Shown here piece after piece: positions 34,975 through 43,652 of a stretch of DNA of 64,000 nt. Position numbers and translations under genes: made by a program. Numbering within the stretch: position 1 is the first letter of the stretch; each line of letters opens with the position of its first letter. The stretch spans positions 1 through 64,000 of the forward strand of contig VRUI01000005.1 in the NCBI GenBank assembly GCA_019456225.1, read 5' to 3'. The DNA comes from Planctomycetota bacterium. GTDB lineage: Bacteria > Planctomycetota > Phycisphaerae > Sedimentisphaerales > Anaerohalosphaeraceae. A model generated the notes under the pieces. The model was not told the origin of the DNA. It searched no databases and worked only from the letters and a program-made list of their open reading frames with translations.

Positions 34975-35102
34975 TCACCTAGTTTCAAATACCATTATCT
35001 TTCCAAAATATTTATTTAATTTTATTATTTTGCGAAAAAATCGAGTAACATAATCGTTCCCCCGTGCGTCATTATATATGTTAACACAATCAAAGGACGT
35101 CT

Positions 35103-35657
35103 ATGTCGAGTAACAGTGCTGCTATTGGTTTGCGTTGGGACCTTGCGGCTGTGTCTTCTGTCGAGAAGAGTCAGCAGTGGGTGCTGTCTGCAATGCAGAA
35201 ACGCGGGCCTGCACTAATCAGCATGCTTTGGCGGATTCTCGGCAATGAACAAGACGTTTGCGATGCTTATCAGCAGACATTTTTGCAGTTGGCGCATTAT
35301 CAGGATATGAAAAAACCTGCTAACCTCGAGGCATACCTGTTCCGTACCGCGTCAAATACTGCGATATCGATGCTCAGAGACAAACGACTTCGCGACAGAT
35401 CGGCAGCTAAACTTGCGTCATCAGCTACAGAGACAACATACCCGGATTTCGCAGGCGACCTGGACGCAAAACATCTTCAGGCAAAACTAAGAGCGGCGAT
35501 CTCGGAACTGCCGGATTACTTAAAAGACGTGGTAGTATTGAGAGACATGGCCGAAATGCCGTATGCACAGATCGGTAAGATACTGTCTATCCCGGCGGCG
35601 ACGGCAAGGGTGTACCGGTGTAAGGCAATAAACTTATTAGCACGGTGGATGAAATGA
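35103..35657 (+). CDS. ECF-type sigma factor
   Basis: A 184-residue RNA polymerase sigma factor. Region 2 is about 28-95 (ALISMLWRILGNEQDVCDAYQQTF, then YLFRTASNTAISMLR) and region 4 about 125-184 (AISELPDYLKDVVVLRDM, then MPYAQIGKILSIPAATARVY). The short linker between them is typical of ECF sigma factors, which respond to envelope or other stresses. The following gene on the same strand has a zinc anti-sigma motif, so the two probably form a pair. Confidence 0.9.
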   Translation: MSSNSAAIGLRWDLAAVSSVEKSQQWVLSAMQKRGPALISMLWRILGNEQDVCDAYQQTFLQLAHYQDMKKPANLEAYLFRTASNTAISMLRDKRLRDRSAAKLASSATETTYPDFAGDLDAKHLQAKLRAAISELPDYLKDVVVLRDMAEMPYAQIGKILSIPAATARVYRCKAINLLARWMK

Positions 35658-35740
35658 TAATTACGAATTACTAATTACTAATTACTAATTACTAATTACT
35701 AATTTTGGATTCGGCCTTAGGGCCGAGGCTGATTTATTGA
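35658..35740. repeat. AATTACT heptanucleotide repeat and GGCC palindrome
   Basis: About five and a half tandem copies of AATTACT (35663-35702), then a TTCGGCCTTAGGGCCGAGG palindrome. The same AATTACT-plus-palindrome arrangement occurs at about 22197-22235 and 28669-28711. Confidence 0.8.
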
Positions 35741-35825
35741 TGAGCAGCCTCTATGCAAGTTGTTGCGGGTGAAAAGTGATGAGACCGTTAATAAAGCTTA
35801 TTTATTAATTGAAACTGGTTTAAAA

Positions 35826-36320
35826 ATGAGAAATTCAAAGATCATAAACAAATGCAGGCACATCAGGGACGGTATGCAGAAATCTATCCTCAAACGCATC
35901 GCCCTGGACAAGGGGTGGCTCGCTGAGCATATCGCAAACTGTCCGAAGTGCCAGTCCAGGATCTCCGGACTTGGGAAAGTCGACCTTGCCCTGTCGCTTA
36001 TAAAAACCCAGACGCATAAGATGGACCTTCTGATGCGGGCCAACGCACAGGCGCTGAAAATGTTAAAGCACAGCCTGCGCGACTGCCCGAAAGCCGACAA
36101 ACTGAGAGTAACCAACCCGCGGCCAAACTTGCTGATGAGAAACCACAGATACATCTCAAGCATTACGTCGACGGCGGCGTGTTTCGCAATCCTGCTGCTG
36201 CTGAAATGCGGGATCTTCTCCTCAATGGAATACTCACAGCAGCAAGGCCAGGAAACCGTAAAACAATACTACGCAAAACACCTCGACCAGGACACAATCA
36301 ACGACATATTCACAGCATGA
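35826..36320 (+). CDS. Zinc-finger anti-sigma-like membrane protein
   Basis: A 164-residue protein. It has an N-terminal His/Cys cluster reading HIANCPKCQSR, the H-x3-C-x2-C core of ZAS-type anti-sigma domains, and one transmembrane helix (about residues 110-132, SSITSTAACFAILLLLKCG). The C-terminal tail is short. Following an ECF sigma gene on the same strand, it is the best candidate anti-sigma factor. The N-terminus is uncertain: the ATG at 35826 is used here, but in-frame TTG and GTG codons at 35760 and 35769 would add about 20 residues. The 168-bp gap is filled with repeats, so separate transcription is possible. Confidence 0.7.
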   Translation: MRNSKIINKCRHIRDGMQKSILKRIALDKGWLAEHIANCPKCQSRISGLGKVDLALSLIKTQTHKMDLLMRANAQALKMLKHSLRDCPKADKLRVTNPRPNLLMRNHRYISSITSTAACFAILLLLKCGIFSSMEYSQQQGQETVKQYYAKHLDQDTINDIFTA

Positions 36321-36562
36321 CAAACAAAAGCCCGAAGCGTGAACGCAGAGATAACCCCACATTCAAAAAACGGCATTACCGGCAGCTTACCCATCTCACC
36401 AAAAAGAAACCCGGTTTCTTTAATTCTTTTGCATTGTAAAGGACTATGCTGTGGGCAAGATGCCCTTGTGCTGCCGCGCTTTTTAAAAATAACTCTTGCC
36501 AATCTTTAATACTACCTTTATACTTGTCGGCGGTTAATATTTAATTTCTAAAGGAGTAGATT

Positions 36563-37777
36563 ATGAAGGTTTTGATCGCTGATAAGTTGTCGGCTGTTGC
36601 CGTAAGTGAGTTGGAATCGCTTGGCTGCGATGTTGTTATGAATCCGGATCTGACGGCCGCCGACCTTCCCGGCGCTATCGGCGATGCCGATGCCCTGGTG
36701 GTTCGCTCTACAAAGGTAACTGCCGATATGATAGACGCGGCGACGAATCTTTCTCTTATAATCCGGGCAGGTGCCGGGGTCAATACTATCGACCTGGCCG
36801 AGGCGTCCAGCCACGGAATTCACGTCGCAAACACACCCGGTAAAAATACCGACGCGGTCGCAGAACTTGCCATAGGGCATCTTATCGCCGCCGACAGGCG
36901 TATTGTCGCCGCTAACAGGGATATGGCCGCCGGTAACTGGAAGAAAAAGGAGTACGGCAAATCTCGCGGGCTTAAAGGGCGAACGCTCGGCATCATCGGT
37001 CTTGGCGCGATAGGAAAGGCAGTCGCCAGAAAAGCGGCCGGTCTGGAAATGAATGTGATCGGATGGTCAAGGTCGCTTACCCGAGAAACGGCTGAAAAAC
37101 TGGGGATCGGATACTGCAAAAACGCCGATGAAGTAGCTCAAAAAGCGGACGCGATCAGTTTGCATATCGCTTCAAAACCAGAGACAGCCGGAATGATCAA
37201 CGCCGAGTTTTTGGCGAAGATGAAGGACGGTGCGATACTGGTTAACTGCGCTCGCGGTGAAGTCGTCGATACGGCGGCACTAAAGGATGCGATAAAAACA
37301 AAAGGCATCCGGGCAGGACTCGATGTTTTCGAGAATGAACCGACCGGCGGGGTCAGCGACTTCAATGACACCGAACTGGCCGAACTGGCCGCCTGCACTC
37401 CGCATATCGGGGCCTCAACCGACCAGGCCGCAGAAGCCGTCGCCAAAGAAGTGGTCTATATTGTCAATTCCTATATCACTACCGGAATGCCCAAAAATGC
37501 CGTAAATATCCAGGATAAATCCCCGGCAACGGTTAACCTTGTGGTGCGTCATTACAACCGTGTAGGAGTTCTCGCAGCCGTCCTCGACGAGATACGCAAC
37601 GCCGAAATCAATGTCGAAGAGATGGAAAATATGATCTTCGCAGGCGGAAAAGCGGCGTCATGTACGCTAAAACTGGATGAAGAACTCCAAACCGAAACAC
37701 TGGATAAGATAACCGCAAACGAAAATGTCATCGCCGCAAATATCAAAGTAGACTCCAAAGTTTTCCCAACCTGGTAG
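36563..37777 (+). CDS. serA: D-3-phosphoglycerate dehydrogenase
   Basis: A 404-residue NAD-dependent dehydrogenase for the first step of serine biosynthesis. The Rossmann motif is GLGAIGKAV (about 149-157). The catalytic Arg is in NCARGEVVD, the Glu in DVFENEP, and the His in CTPHIGAST. A C-terminal ACT-type domain (about 325-404) provides allosteric control by serine. An AGGAG ribosome binding site precedes the ATG. Other 2-hydroxyacid dehydrogenases look similar, but the ACT domain supports SerA. No other serine-pathway gene is adjacent. Confidence 0.9.
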   Translation: MKVLIADKLSAVAVSELESLGCDVVMNPDLTAADLPGAIGDADALVVRSTKVTADMIDAATNLSLIIRAGAGVNTIDLAEASSHGIHVANTPGKNTDAVAELAIGHLIAADRRIVAANRDMAAGNWKKKEYGKSRGLKGRTLGIIGLGAIGKAVARKAAGLEMNVIGWSRSLTRETAEKLGIGYCKNADEVAQKADAISLHIASKPETAGMINAEFLAKMKDGAILVNCARGEVVDTAALKDAIKTKGIRAGLDVFENEPTGGVSDFNDTELAELAACTPHIGASTDQAAEAVAKEVVYIVNSYITTGMPKNAVNIQDKSPATVNLVVRHYNRVGVLAAVLDEIRNAEINVEEMENMIFAGGKAASCTLKLDEELQTETLDKITANENVIAANIKVDSKVFPTW

Positions 37778-37968
37778 GATTTTTCTTCGGTATCAATCCT
37801 AAGTAGAGGATATAATAGACATTTAAAATTCCGCAAACGCGAAAAGTGTGTAAAAAGGTGTCAAAATGTGTCATTTTTCGCGGATTCGCCTATCCAAAAA
37901 ACAAGCGTTTTCCCGGAAGCCGCATTTTCATGCGTTAAACGGCGATGACGGTAAATTGCACTTTCGGG

Positions 37969-39459
37969 TCAGACTCTGCGTGTCTTTTGTGTGATTATTT
38001 TCAGGCGTCTTGATATCGATGGTTTTATCTGGCGGGGTATCATCTGCCATTGCCAGTTTCCGTCGATGGTTGACGGGGTGTTCATTCGGCAATCGCTGCC
38101 GAGGGCAAGTATGTCCTGGATCGGGATAATGGTAAGATTTGCACGTGAGGTTAAGAGATACTCTATAAGCTTGAAGTGAATATCGGTATCTCCGGCCTTT
38201 GCGTGTGCAGCTTTTAGCAGATGCTTTTTCTGCAGATCGCCCGCCTCGTCCTCTAACCAACCCATCAGCGTGTTGTTATCGTGCGTGCCGGTATATGCGA
38301 CGCAGCGTTTGATATGATTCTTCAGGTCGTGCTCGTTGGTACCTGCTTTACCGACGCCGGCCCACTGCAAAATCTTCATCCCGTAAAGTCCGTACTTATC
38401 AACAGCCCGTCTGACTGCCGGCGTGATAACCCCGAGATCCTCAACGATCATCGAATCCCGTGAGAACTCCTTAAACACCCTGTCGAGGAAACTGTCCTTT
38501 GGAGTGCGGACCCATCTGCCATTTTTGGCCGTCTTATTGCCCGCCGGAACCTGCCAGAACGCGATGAGTCCGCGGAAATGATCGATCCGGACAAGATCAC
38601 ACATCGCCAGGTTATGGCCGATGCGGTCGATCCACCATTTGAAGTCGGCCTTTTTGAGAGCCTTCCAGTCATAGACAGGATTGCCCCAGAGCTGTCCCGT
38701 CTTGCAAAAACCGTCCGGCGGGGTTCCTGTAACAAACAGCGGTTTGCCGCTTTTGGACAGCTTAAAGATGCTCTGATTGGCCCAGACATCGGCACTGTCG
38801 AATGCGACATAGATCGGGATGTCGCCTATTATCTTAACGCCCCTCTTATTGCAGTGGGCCTTTAGCGAGTGCCACTGCTTAAAGAAGATATACTGGTAAA
38901 ACTTCCTCTCGACGATCTCACTTGCAAACTCTTTTTCCGCGGCGGCTAGTGCCTCGCCATCACGGCAGGCAAGCCCTTTCGGCCACTGGTTCCAAAAGCC
39001 CGTCTGGAATTTATCACGAAGCACCATAAACAACGAAAAGTCGTCCAGCCAGGCGGAGTGGTCATCGCAAAACGCCTCAAACGCCGAATCCTTTTTGGCC
39101 TTAAACGCCTTATACGCCCTCTTTAGAAGCCTCCGCTTAAACGAATCGGCGCGGGTGTAATCTACTCGACCGGATGGGAAATTCGGGACGTCTGTTATGT
39201 CCTGCTTAGTCAAGAGGCCACTACGGTGCAGCAGCTTTGGGCTGATAAAAAGCGGATCGCCCGCAAAAGCTGAAACCGCGCTGTAAGGACAATGCAGCGA
39301 GTTTACCGTCGGCGGATTGACCGGAAGCACCTGCCAGTACCGCTGCCCCGTACGGGCAAGAAAATCGGCAAACGCAAAAGCAGCCGGCCCAAGATCGCCA
39401 ACCCCAAAGCCAGAGGCCAAAGAACTAATATGCAAAAGTATCCCGCTGGATCGTTTCAT
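37969..39459 (-). CDS. malQ: 4-alpha-glucanotransferase (amylomaltase)
   Basis: A 496-residue GH77 enzyme that transfers maltodextrin segments. The start RSSGILLHISSLASGFGVGDLG is the family opening. Catalytic pieces are VRIDHFRG (nucleophile Asp), IVEDLGVITP (acid/base Glu) and TGTHDNNTLMGW (Asp stabilising the transition state). It functions in glycogen or maltodextrin use. The gene is single, with no other carbohydrate enzymes next to it. Confidence 0.95.
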   Translation of the reverse strand: MKRSSGILLHISSLASGFGVGDLGPAAFAFADFLARTGQRYWQVLPVNPPTVNSLHCPYSAVSAFAGDPLFISPKLLHRSGLLTKQDITDVPNFPSGRVDYTRADSFKRRLLKRAYKAFKAKKDSAFEAFCDDHSAWLDDFSLFMVLRDKFQTGFWNQWPKGLACRDGEALAAAEKEFASEIVERKFYQYIFFKQWHSLKAHCNKRGVKIIGDIPIYVAFDSADVWANQSIFKLSKSGKPLFVTGTPPDGFCKTGQLWGNPVYDWKALKKADFKWWIDRIGHNLAMCDLVRIDHFRGLIAFWQVPAGNKTAKNGRWVRTPKDSFLDRVFKEFSRDSMIVEDLGVITPAVRRAVDKYGLYGMKILQWAGVGKAGTNEHDLKNHIKRCVAYTGTHDNNTLMGWLEDEAGDLQKKHLLKAAHAKAGDTDIHFKLIEYLLTSRANLTIIPIQDILALGSDCRMNTPSTIDGNWQWQMIPRQIKPSISRRLKIITQKTRRV

Positions 39460-39697
39460 ACAACTTTCTTCTCTATTTTGAACCTCATTTCACTCGATAA
39501 ACGATAAATAATCCGATTGTGTCCAATATTACATGTATCTGAAAATAATCAAGTGCATTTTGCGATGAATTGAATTTTAGTAGGAGAAAAAGCACATTTG
39601 TTTGATTTAAAACCACAATTATATTTACCCGTAAAACTGCGTTTTTTGCTCTTAAATGGAGATTCTGAGTTTTTTTTGCAAAAATTCAAAATAATGC
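39460..39697. other. AT-rich spacer
   Basis: No gene is seen. It contains the divergent upstream region of malQ and, at its right end, the promoter of the candidate small RNA described next. Confidence 0.5.
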
Positions 39698-39725
39698 TTG
39701 CATGGGTCGGAGAATCGGTTATAAT
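39698..39725 (+). promoter_or_regulatory. Promoter of candidate small RNA
   Basis: TTGCAT (39698-39703) and a perfect TATAAT (39720-39725) with a 16-base spacer. Confidence 0.6.
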
Positions 39726-39731
39726 CTTAGT

Positions 39732-39869
39732 AGTTAGATAAGCTCTTTTCTTTTTTTATATCTCTATCTCTCTAAAGAGGTCGACGCAACATTATATTTT
39801 TGATATTTTCTTATACCCAAAATTTGCATCGACTAAAAACCGGTACTCTCTCAGTGCCGGTTTTTTTTT
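39732..39869 (+). ncRNA. Candidate small RNA, about 138 nt
   Basis: A good promoter, no open frame with a start codon, an internal stem (GTCGACGCAA at 39780-39789 with TTGCATCGAC at 39824-39833, one mismatch) and a strong terminator define a compact transcript. The internal loop is AT-rich (about 34 bases). The family is not recognised. It lies in a spacer between malQ and a conserved-looking small gene. Confidence 0.55.
39839..39869 (+). terminator. Terminator of the candidate small RNA
   Basis: Stem ACCGGTACT with AGTGCCGGT (one wobble pair), loop CTCTC, then a run of nine T residues. Confidence 0.85.
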
Positions 39870-39926
39870 GCGCATATTTATCGGATAACCAGAAGAATTG
39901 GAGAAAAGAGAGAACGTTGTCGGCAA

Positions 39927-40115
39927 TCAGCGTTTTGTCATTACTGCCGCTATCAGGATGTGCCTGAGTTTGTCCTGACTGCAGCCGTTTAGGTACGCAT
40001 CTGTGAAATCGAGCTTAAAATTTCCCCTGAAAACCTTGATCTGCTTTTTGAGCTGATTTTTATTCATCGAACAAATCGATGCTGATACTTTTTCAAACGA
40101 TCTGGGTGGAGTCAT
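39927..40115 (-). CDS. Small conserved-looking protein
   Basis: A 62-residue basic protein. The C-terminal half (KLDFTDAYLNGCSQDKLRHI followed by LIAAVM) reads like a short helix-rich domain. I believe similar small proteins occur in other planctomycetes but cannot name the family. GAGGG sits seven bases before the ATG at 40115; a TTG at 40121 would add two residues. Function unknown. Confidence 0.5.
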   Translation of the reverse strand: MTPPRSFEKVSASICSMNKNQLKKQIKVFRGNFKLDFTDAYLNGCSQDKLRHILIAAVMTKR

Positions 40116-40371
40116 ATTCAAAACCCTCTAAAAAAATTTAAAACTTGCCGGCTTACCTTTATGGTTATTCTATCGGATAAATGTAACGCCGATTCTATCA
40201 AACTCGCCGAACTTTTTTAAAAATCGGGCAATAGGTGCACTTACAACGATAAATTTGTTCCGCCGCGGGCAGGAATGTCTTATAATGTTTTAACTGACAT
40301 GTCGTCAGTTAAAGATATCGGATTTCAGATATCTGATTTTAGGTGATTAAAGAATATTTGATAACACTAAC

Positions 40372-41421
40372 ATGCTTACAGAATCATTGAATTATGAATT
40401 GCCGGCCAGGCTTATCGCTCAAAAGCCGGCGGATACACGAACGGCTAGCCGGTTGCTGGTGCTGGACCGCCCTACCGGCGTTATAATCGATAGGACTTTT
40501 CCGGATATCGCTGCGTATATCCAGCCCGGCGACTGCCTGGTCCTTAACGATACCAAGGTGCTGCCGGCGAGGTTCTTTGCTCGCAGAAAGACGGGGGCGA
40601 AACTCGAAGGGCTTTTCCTGGAAGAAACCGCCCCTTGCGTCTGGAAGATAATGCTAAAGCACTCGCGGAAGATAAAAACCGACGAAACGATCGATCTGAC
40701 CGGAAACGACGGAACGCCCTTCTGTGAGATAACCGCCGTTGAGCGAACGGAAAATGGTCAGTGGATACTGGAAATTCACGCCGACGGGACGCCCGAAGAT
40801 ATCCTCGCCAAAACCGGATTCACTCCCCTGCCGCCCTATATCAAACGAGACGACAACCCCGATACCGCCGCCGAGGATCTTGTACGGTACCAGACTGTCT
40901 ATGCCAAAAACACAGGCGCGATCGCGGCACCGACGGCGGGGATGCATTTTACGACGGAACTGATGGATGAGCTTAAAGCGTCCGGAATAAACATCGCGTA
41001 TGTTACCCTGCACGTCGGGGCGGGCACCTTCAAACCGGTAACCGCCGAAAATCTGGCCGACCACCCGATGCACAGCGAACGGTACTCGCTCGACGCGGCA
41101 AACGCCAAAATAATAAACAGCAGCAAAGCAGCGGGCGGGAAAATAATCGCGGTAGGGACGACCTCGGTGCGGACGCTGGAAACGATAGCGGCGAGCGGGG
41201 AATTAAAACCGATGCAGGGGGCGACAAAGCTGTTCATTAAACCCGGCTATGAGTTCAAGGCGGTAGACACAATAATAACAAACTTCCACCTGCCGAAATC
41301 AACACTGATAGCACTGGTCGGAGCGTTCGCGGGGATGGAGCAAATAATGAAGGCATACAGACACGCGATAGAACAGAAGTACAGGTTTTATTCGTATGGG
41401 GATTCGATGATGATATTGTAA
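40372..41421 (+). CDS. queA: tRNA preQ1(34) S-adenosylmethionine ribosyltransferase-isomerase
   Basis: A 349-residue enzyme of queuosine synthesis that transfers the ribosyl part of S-adenosylmethionine to preQ1 at position 34 of GUN-anticodon tRNAs. The start YELPARLIAQKPADTRTASR and the central GAIAAPTAGMHFTTELM and HVGAGTFKPV blocks are diagnostic. Length is normal. It is monocistronic; tgt is not adjacent. Confidence 0.95.
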   Translation: MLTESLNYELPARLIAQKPADTRTASRLLVLDRPTGVIIDRTFPDIAAYIQPGDCLVLNDTKVLPARFFARRKTGAKLEGLFLEETAPCVWKIMLKHSRKIKTDETIDLTGNDGTPFCEITAVERTENGQWILEIHADGTPEDILAKTGFTPLPPYIKRDDNPDTAAEDLVRYQTVYAKNTGAIAAPTAGMHFTTELMDELKASGINIAYVTLHVGAGTFKPVTAENLADHPMHSERYSLDAANAKIINSSKAAGGKIIAVGTTSVRTLETIAASGELKPMQGATKLFIKPGYEFKAVDTIITNFHLPKSTLIALVGAFAGMEQIMKAYRHAIEQKYRFYSYGDSMMIL

Positions 41422-41566
41422 AAAAGCGAATATCCAACATCCAACACGGAATATCGAATAATGAAGGAAAAGGCGAATAGCCGAGGCTGTTTTTTTTGGT
41501 TATTGGTTATTCCTTGTTAGCTATTGGATATTCAAAAAACATCCGGAAAGCATGAAGTATTTGGAT

Positions 41567-41598
41567 AAAAAACAAGCCGGGTTTCGAATGCCCGGCTC
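41567..41598 (-). terminator. Terminator of the hflKC operon
   Basis: On the minus strand, AGCCGGG and CCCGGCT form a perfect 7-bp stem, followed by TGTTTTTT. Confidence 0.75.
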
Positions 41599-41639
41599 GT
41601 GTCTTTGTGCTCGATTGGCCCGATCTCCATCGAGCGACA

Positions 41640-42494
41640 TTATTTTGTGTTTAGGTATTTGAAGAACTCTGAGTTTGCCGGTAGTATTATTGTTGTGTCT
41701 TTTTTCAGGGCCTTTTCATATGTTTCGAGGGTCTTTACGAACGCGTAAAACTCCGGATCCTGCTCGAAGGCCTCGGCGTATATTTTGATTGCCTTGGCAT
41801 CTCCTTCGCCTTTTAGTATTTCTGCTTTTCTGTAGCTTTCGGCGAGAAGGATAGTCTTTTCCATATCCGTTTCGGCCATGATCTTGGCGGCTTCTTCTGC
41901 GCCTTCTGCGCGGTATTTCTTTGCGATCATGTCCCTTTCGGCTATCATCCTGGTATATACCGAAGGAGCGACTTCCCGGGGCAGGTCGGCACGTTTTACC
42001 CGCACATCGATTATTTCAATGCCGTATTCGGAGGCCTTTGCCCTGCACTGCTCCGTAACCTTTTGCATAAGCTCGTCGCGGTTCGCTGTGACGATTTCAG
42101 TAAGCGTATGCCTGGCGATCTCTTCGCGTATCTCCGAGAAAACTATGTCATCAAGACGGTCTATCGCACTTTGTTCGCTTCGCACTTTTTCATAGAATTT
42201 CAGTGGGTCAACAATCCGCCAGCGTGCATAATTATCAATAACAAGTTGTTTCTTGTCGCTGGTGATCATCTTGGCAGGCTTTGAGTCGTATTCCATTACT
42301 CTCTTTTCAAACTTCTTCGTCATTTGCACAAATGGTATCTTAAAGTGCAATCCCGGCTCTGATGCGGTTTTTACATATTTGCCCAGCTGTGTAACGATGG
42401 CCTGCTCTGTTTCGTCGACGGTGAAAACAGATTGCGCCAAAAGGATCGCGACGATTACTACAATAACTATCGGAATAATTAGTTTGGGACTCAT
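41640..42494 (-). CDS. hflC: HflC-like SPFH protease modulator
   Basis: A 284-residue SPFH/band-7 protein with an N-terminal transmembrane helix (about 4-22) and a VDETEQAIVTQLGKYV start of the SPFH domain. A helical segment near the end has AESYRKAEILKGEGDA. With HflK it forms a large cage around FtsH. The start overlaps the hflK stop by 4 bases. Confidence 0.92.
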   Translation of the reverse strand: MSPKLIIPIVIVVIVAILLAQSVFTVDETEQAIVTQLGKYVKTASEPGLHFKIPFVQMTKKFEKRVMEYDSKPAKMITSDKKQLVIDNYARWRIVDPLKFYEKVRSEQSAIDRLDDIVFSEIREEIARHTLTEIVTANRDELMQKVTEQCRAKASEYGIEIIDVRVKRADLPREVAPSVYTRMIAERDMIAKKYRAEGAEEAAKIMAETDMEKTILLAESYRKAEILKGEGDAKAIKIYAEAFEQDPEFYAFVKTLETYEKALKKDTTIILPANSEFFKYLNTK

Positions 42495-43492
42495 TTGTCA
42501 CCTCCTTTATCAAGTGGCAGGAACTGGAGCATATTGCCGCCGGTATCCGGGTCTATCACGAATTTCTTAATACCCGGCAGGATCCGTTCCATCGTCTCAA
42601 GATACAGTCTCTTTCGGGTTACTTCTTTAGCTTTGGTATATTCCTTTAGTACGACGAGGAATCTTTCGGCATCGCCTTCTGCACGTTTTATACGTTCCTG
42701 CTTGTATGCTTCTGCTTGTTTTTCGATCTGTGCGGCCCGCCCTCTTGTCCTTGGTATCAAGTCTGCATAATAACCCTTTGCCTTCTTGATGAGCGTGTCT
42801 TTTTCTTCCTTGGCACTGACTACATCGCTAAAAGCGGCAGCAACTTCTCTGGGGGGCCGGACTGTTTGAAGTTTTACCTCTCTGACCGAAATTCCGCTTT
42901 CATATCCGTCGAGTATGCTTTGCAAAGACTCCCTGATCTCTATCTCTATCTCGAGTTTCTTATCAATCAGCACGTCATCGATAGGCCTTTGTCCGACGAC
43001 CTTTCTAAGCGAGACCTCTGCGGCATCGATAATAACACCGTCATCTCCTTCGAGTATGCGAACTTTAAATAAGTAGTTCTTAACATCGTTGACTTTGTAC
43101 TGAACGATTATCTGGGCATCTACAATCTGCTCGTCACCTGTGAGCATGAGAGATTCTTCCGGCACAAATCTGTATTCGGCTGTCGTCCCCGAACTGACCG
43201 TGCGAAACCCGATCTCGACACGCCTTATCTTTTCGACGGCAACTTTATCGACCTGCTCTATTGGCATGGGAAAATGAAAATGCGGACCGGGGCCAACTGT
43301 CCTGACGGCTTTTCCGAATCTGCGGACGACTCCCTGCTCGCCGGGCTGGACGATGTAAATGCCCGACAGAGCCCAGAGGATCAGTAAGATGGGTATCAGC
43401 AACAAAAACAGCTTCCAATTGACTTTTATATTCGGCTTGAACGAGGGCATCCCGCCGCCTTCAAACCATTCTTTTCTTCTAACATCTACCAT
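42491..43492 (-). CDS. hflK: HflK-like SPFH protease modulator
   Basis: A 333-residue band-7 protein. It has a cytoplasmic segment, a transmembrane helix (about 28-50), and the SPFH domain starting IVQPGEQGVVRRFGKAV; the helical region has AQIEKQAEAYKQERIKRAEGD. It is the partner of HflC in the next gene. The ATG at 43492 is preferred over a longer frame starting at 43636, whose first 48 residues have no domain character. Confidence 0.9.
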   Translation of the reverse strand: MVDVRRKEWFEGGGMPSFKPNIKVNWKLFLLLIPILLILWALSGIYIVQPGEQGVVRRFGKAVRTVGPGPHFHFPMPIEQVDKVAVEKIRRVEIGFRTVSSGTTAEYRFVPEESLMLTGDEQIVDAQIIVQYKVNDVKNYLFKVRILEGDDGVIIDAAEVSLRKVVGQRPIDDVLIDKKLEIEIEIRESLQSILDGYESGISVREVKLQTVRPPREVAAAFSDVVSAKEEKDTLIKKAKGYYADLIPRTRGRAAQIEKQAEAYKQERIKRAEGDAERFLVVLKEYTKAKEVTRKRLYLETMERILPGIKKFVIDPDTGGNMLQFLPLDKGGDK

Positions 43493-43652
43493 TATTGTAC
43501 CCCATTTTTTAGATAATGCCGCAATTGCGGCGCGTATAGCGATAATCGGCATTTTTCGGGGGTCGGCATGAGGTTTTTTAAAAGTAAAAAGTGAAAAGTG
43601 ACAGGTGACAGGTGTGATAATGAAGCAGGACGTCAACTCTGCATTACAGGAA

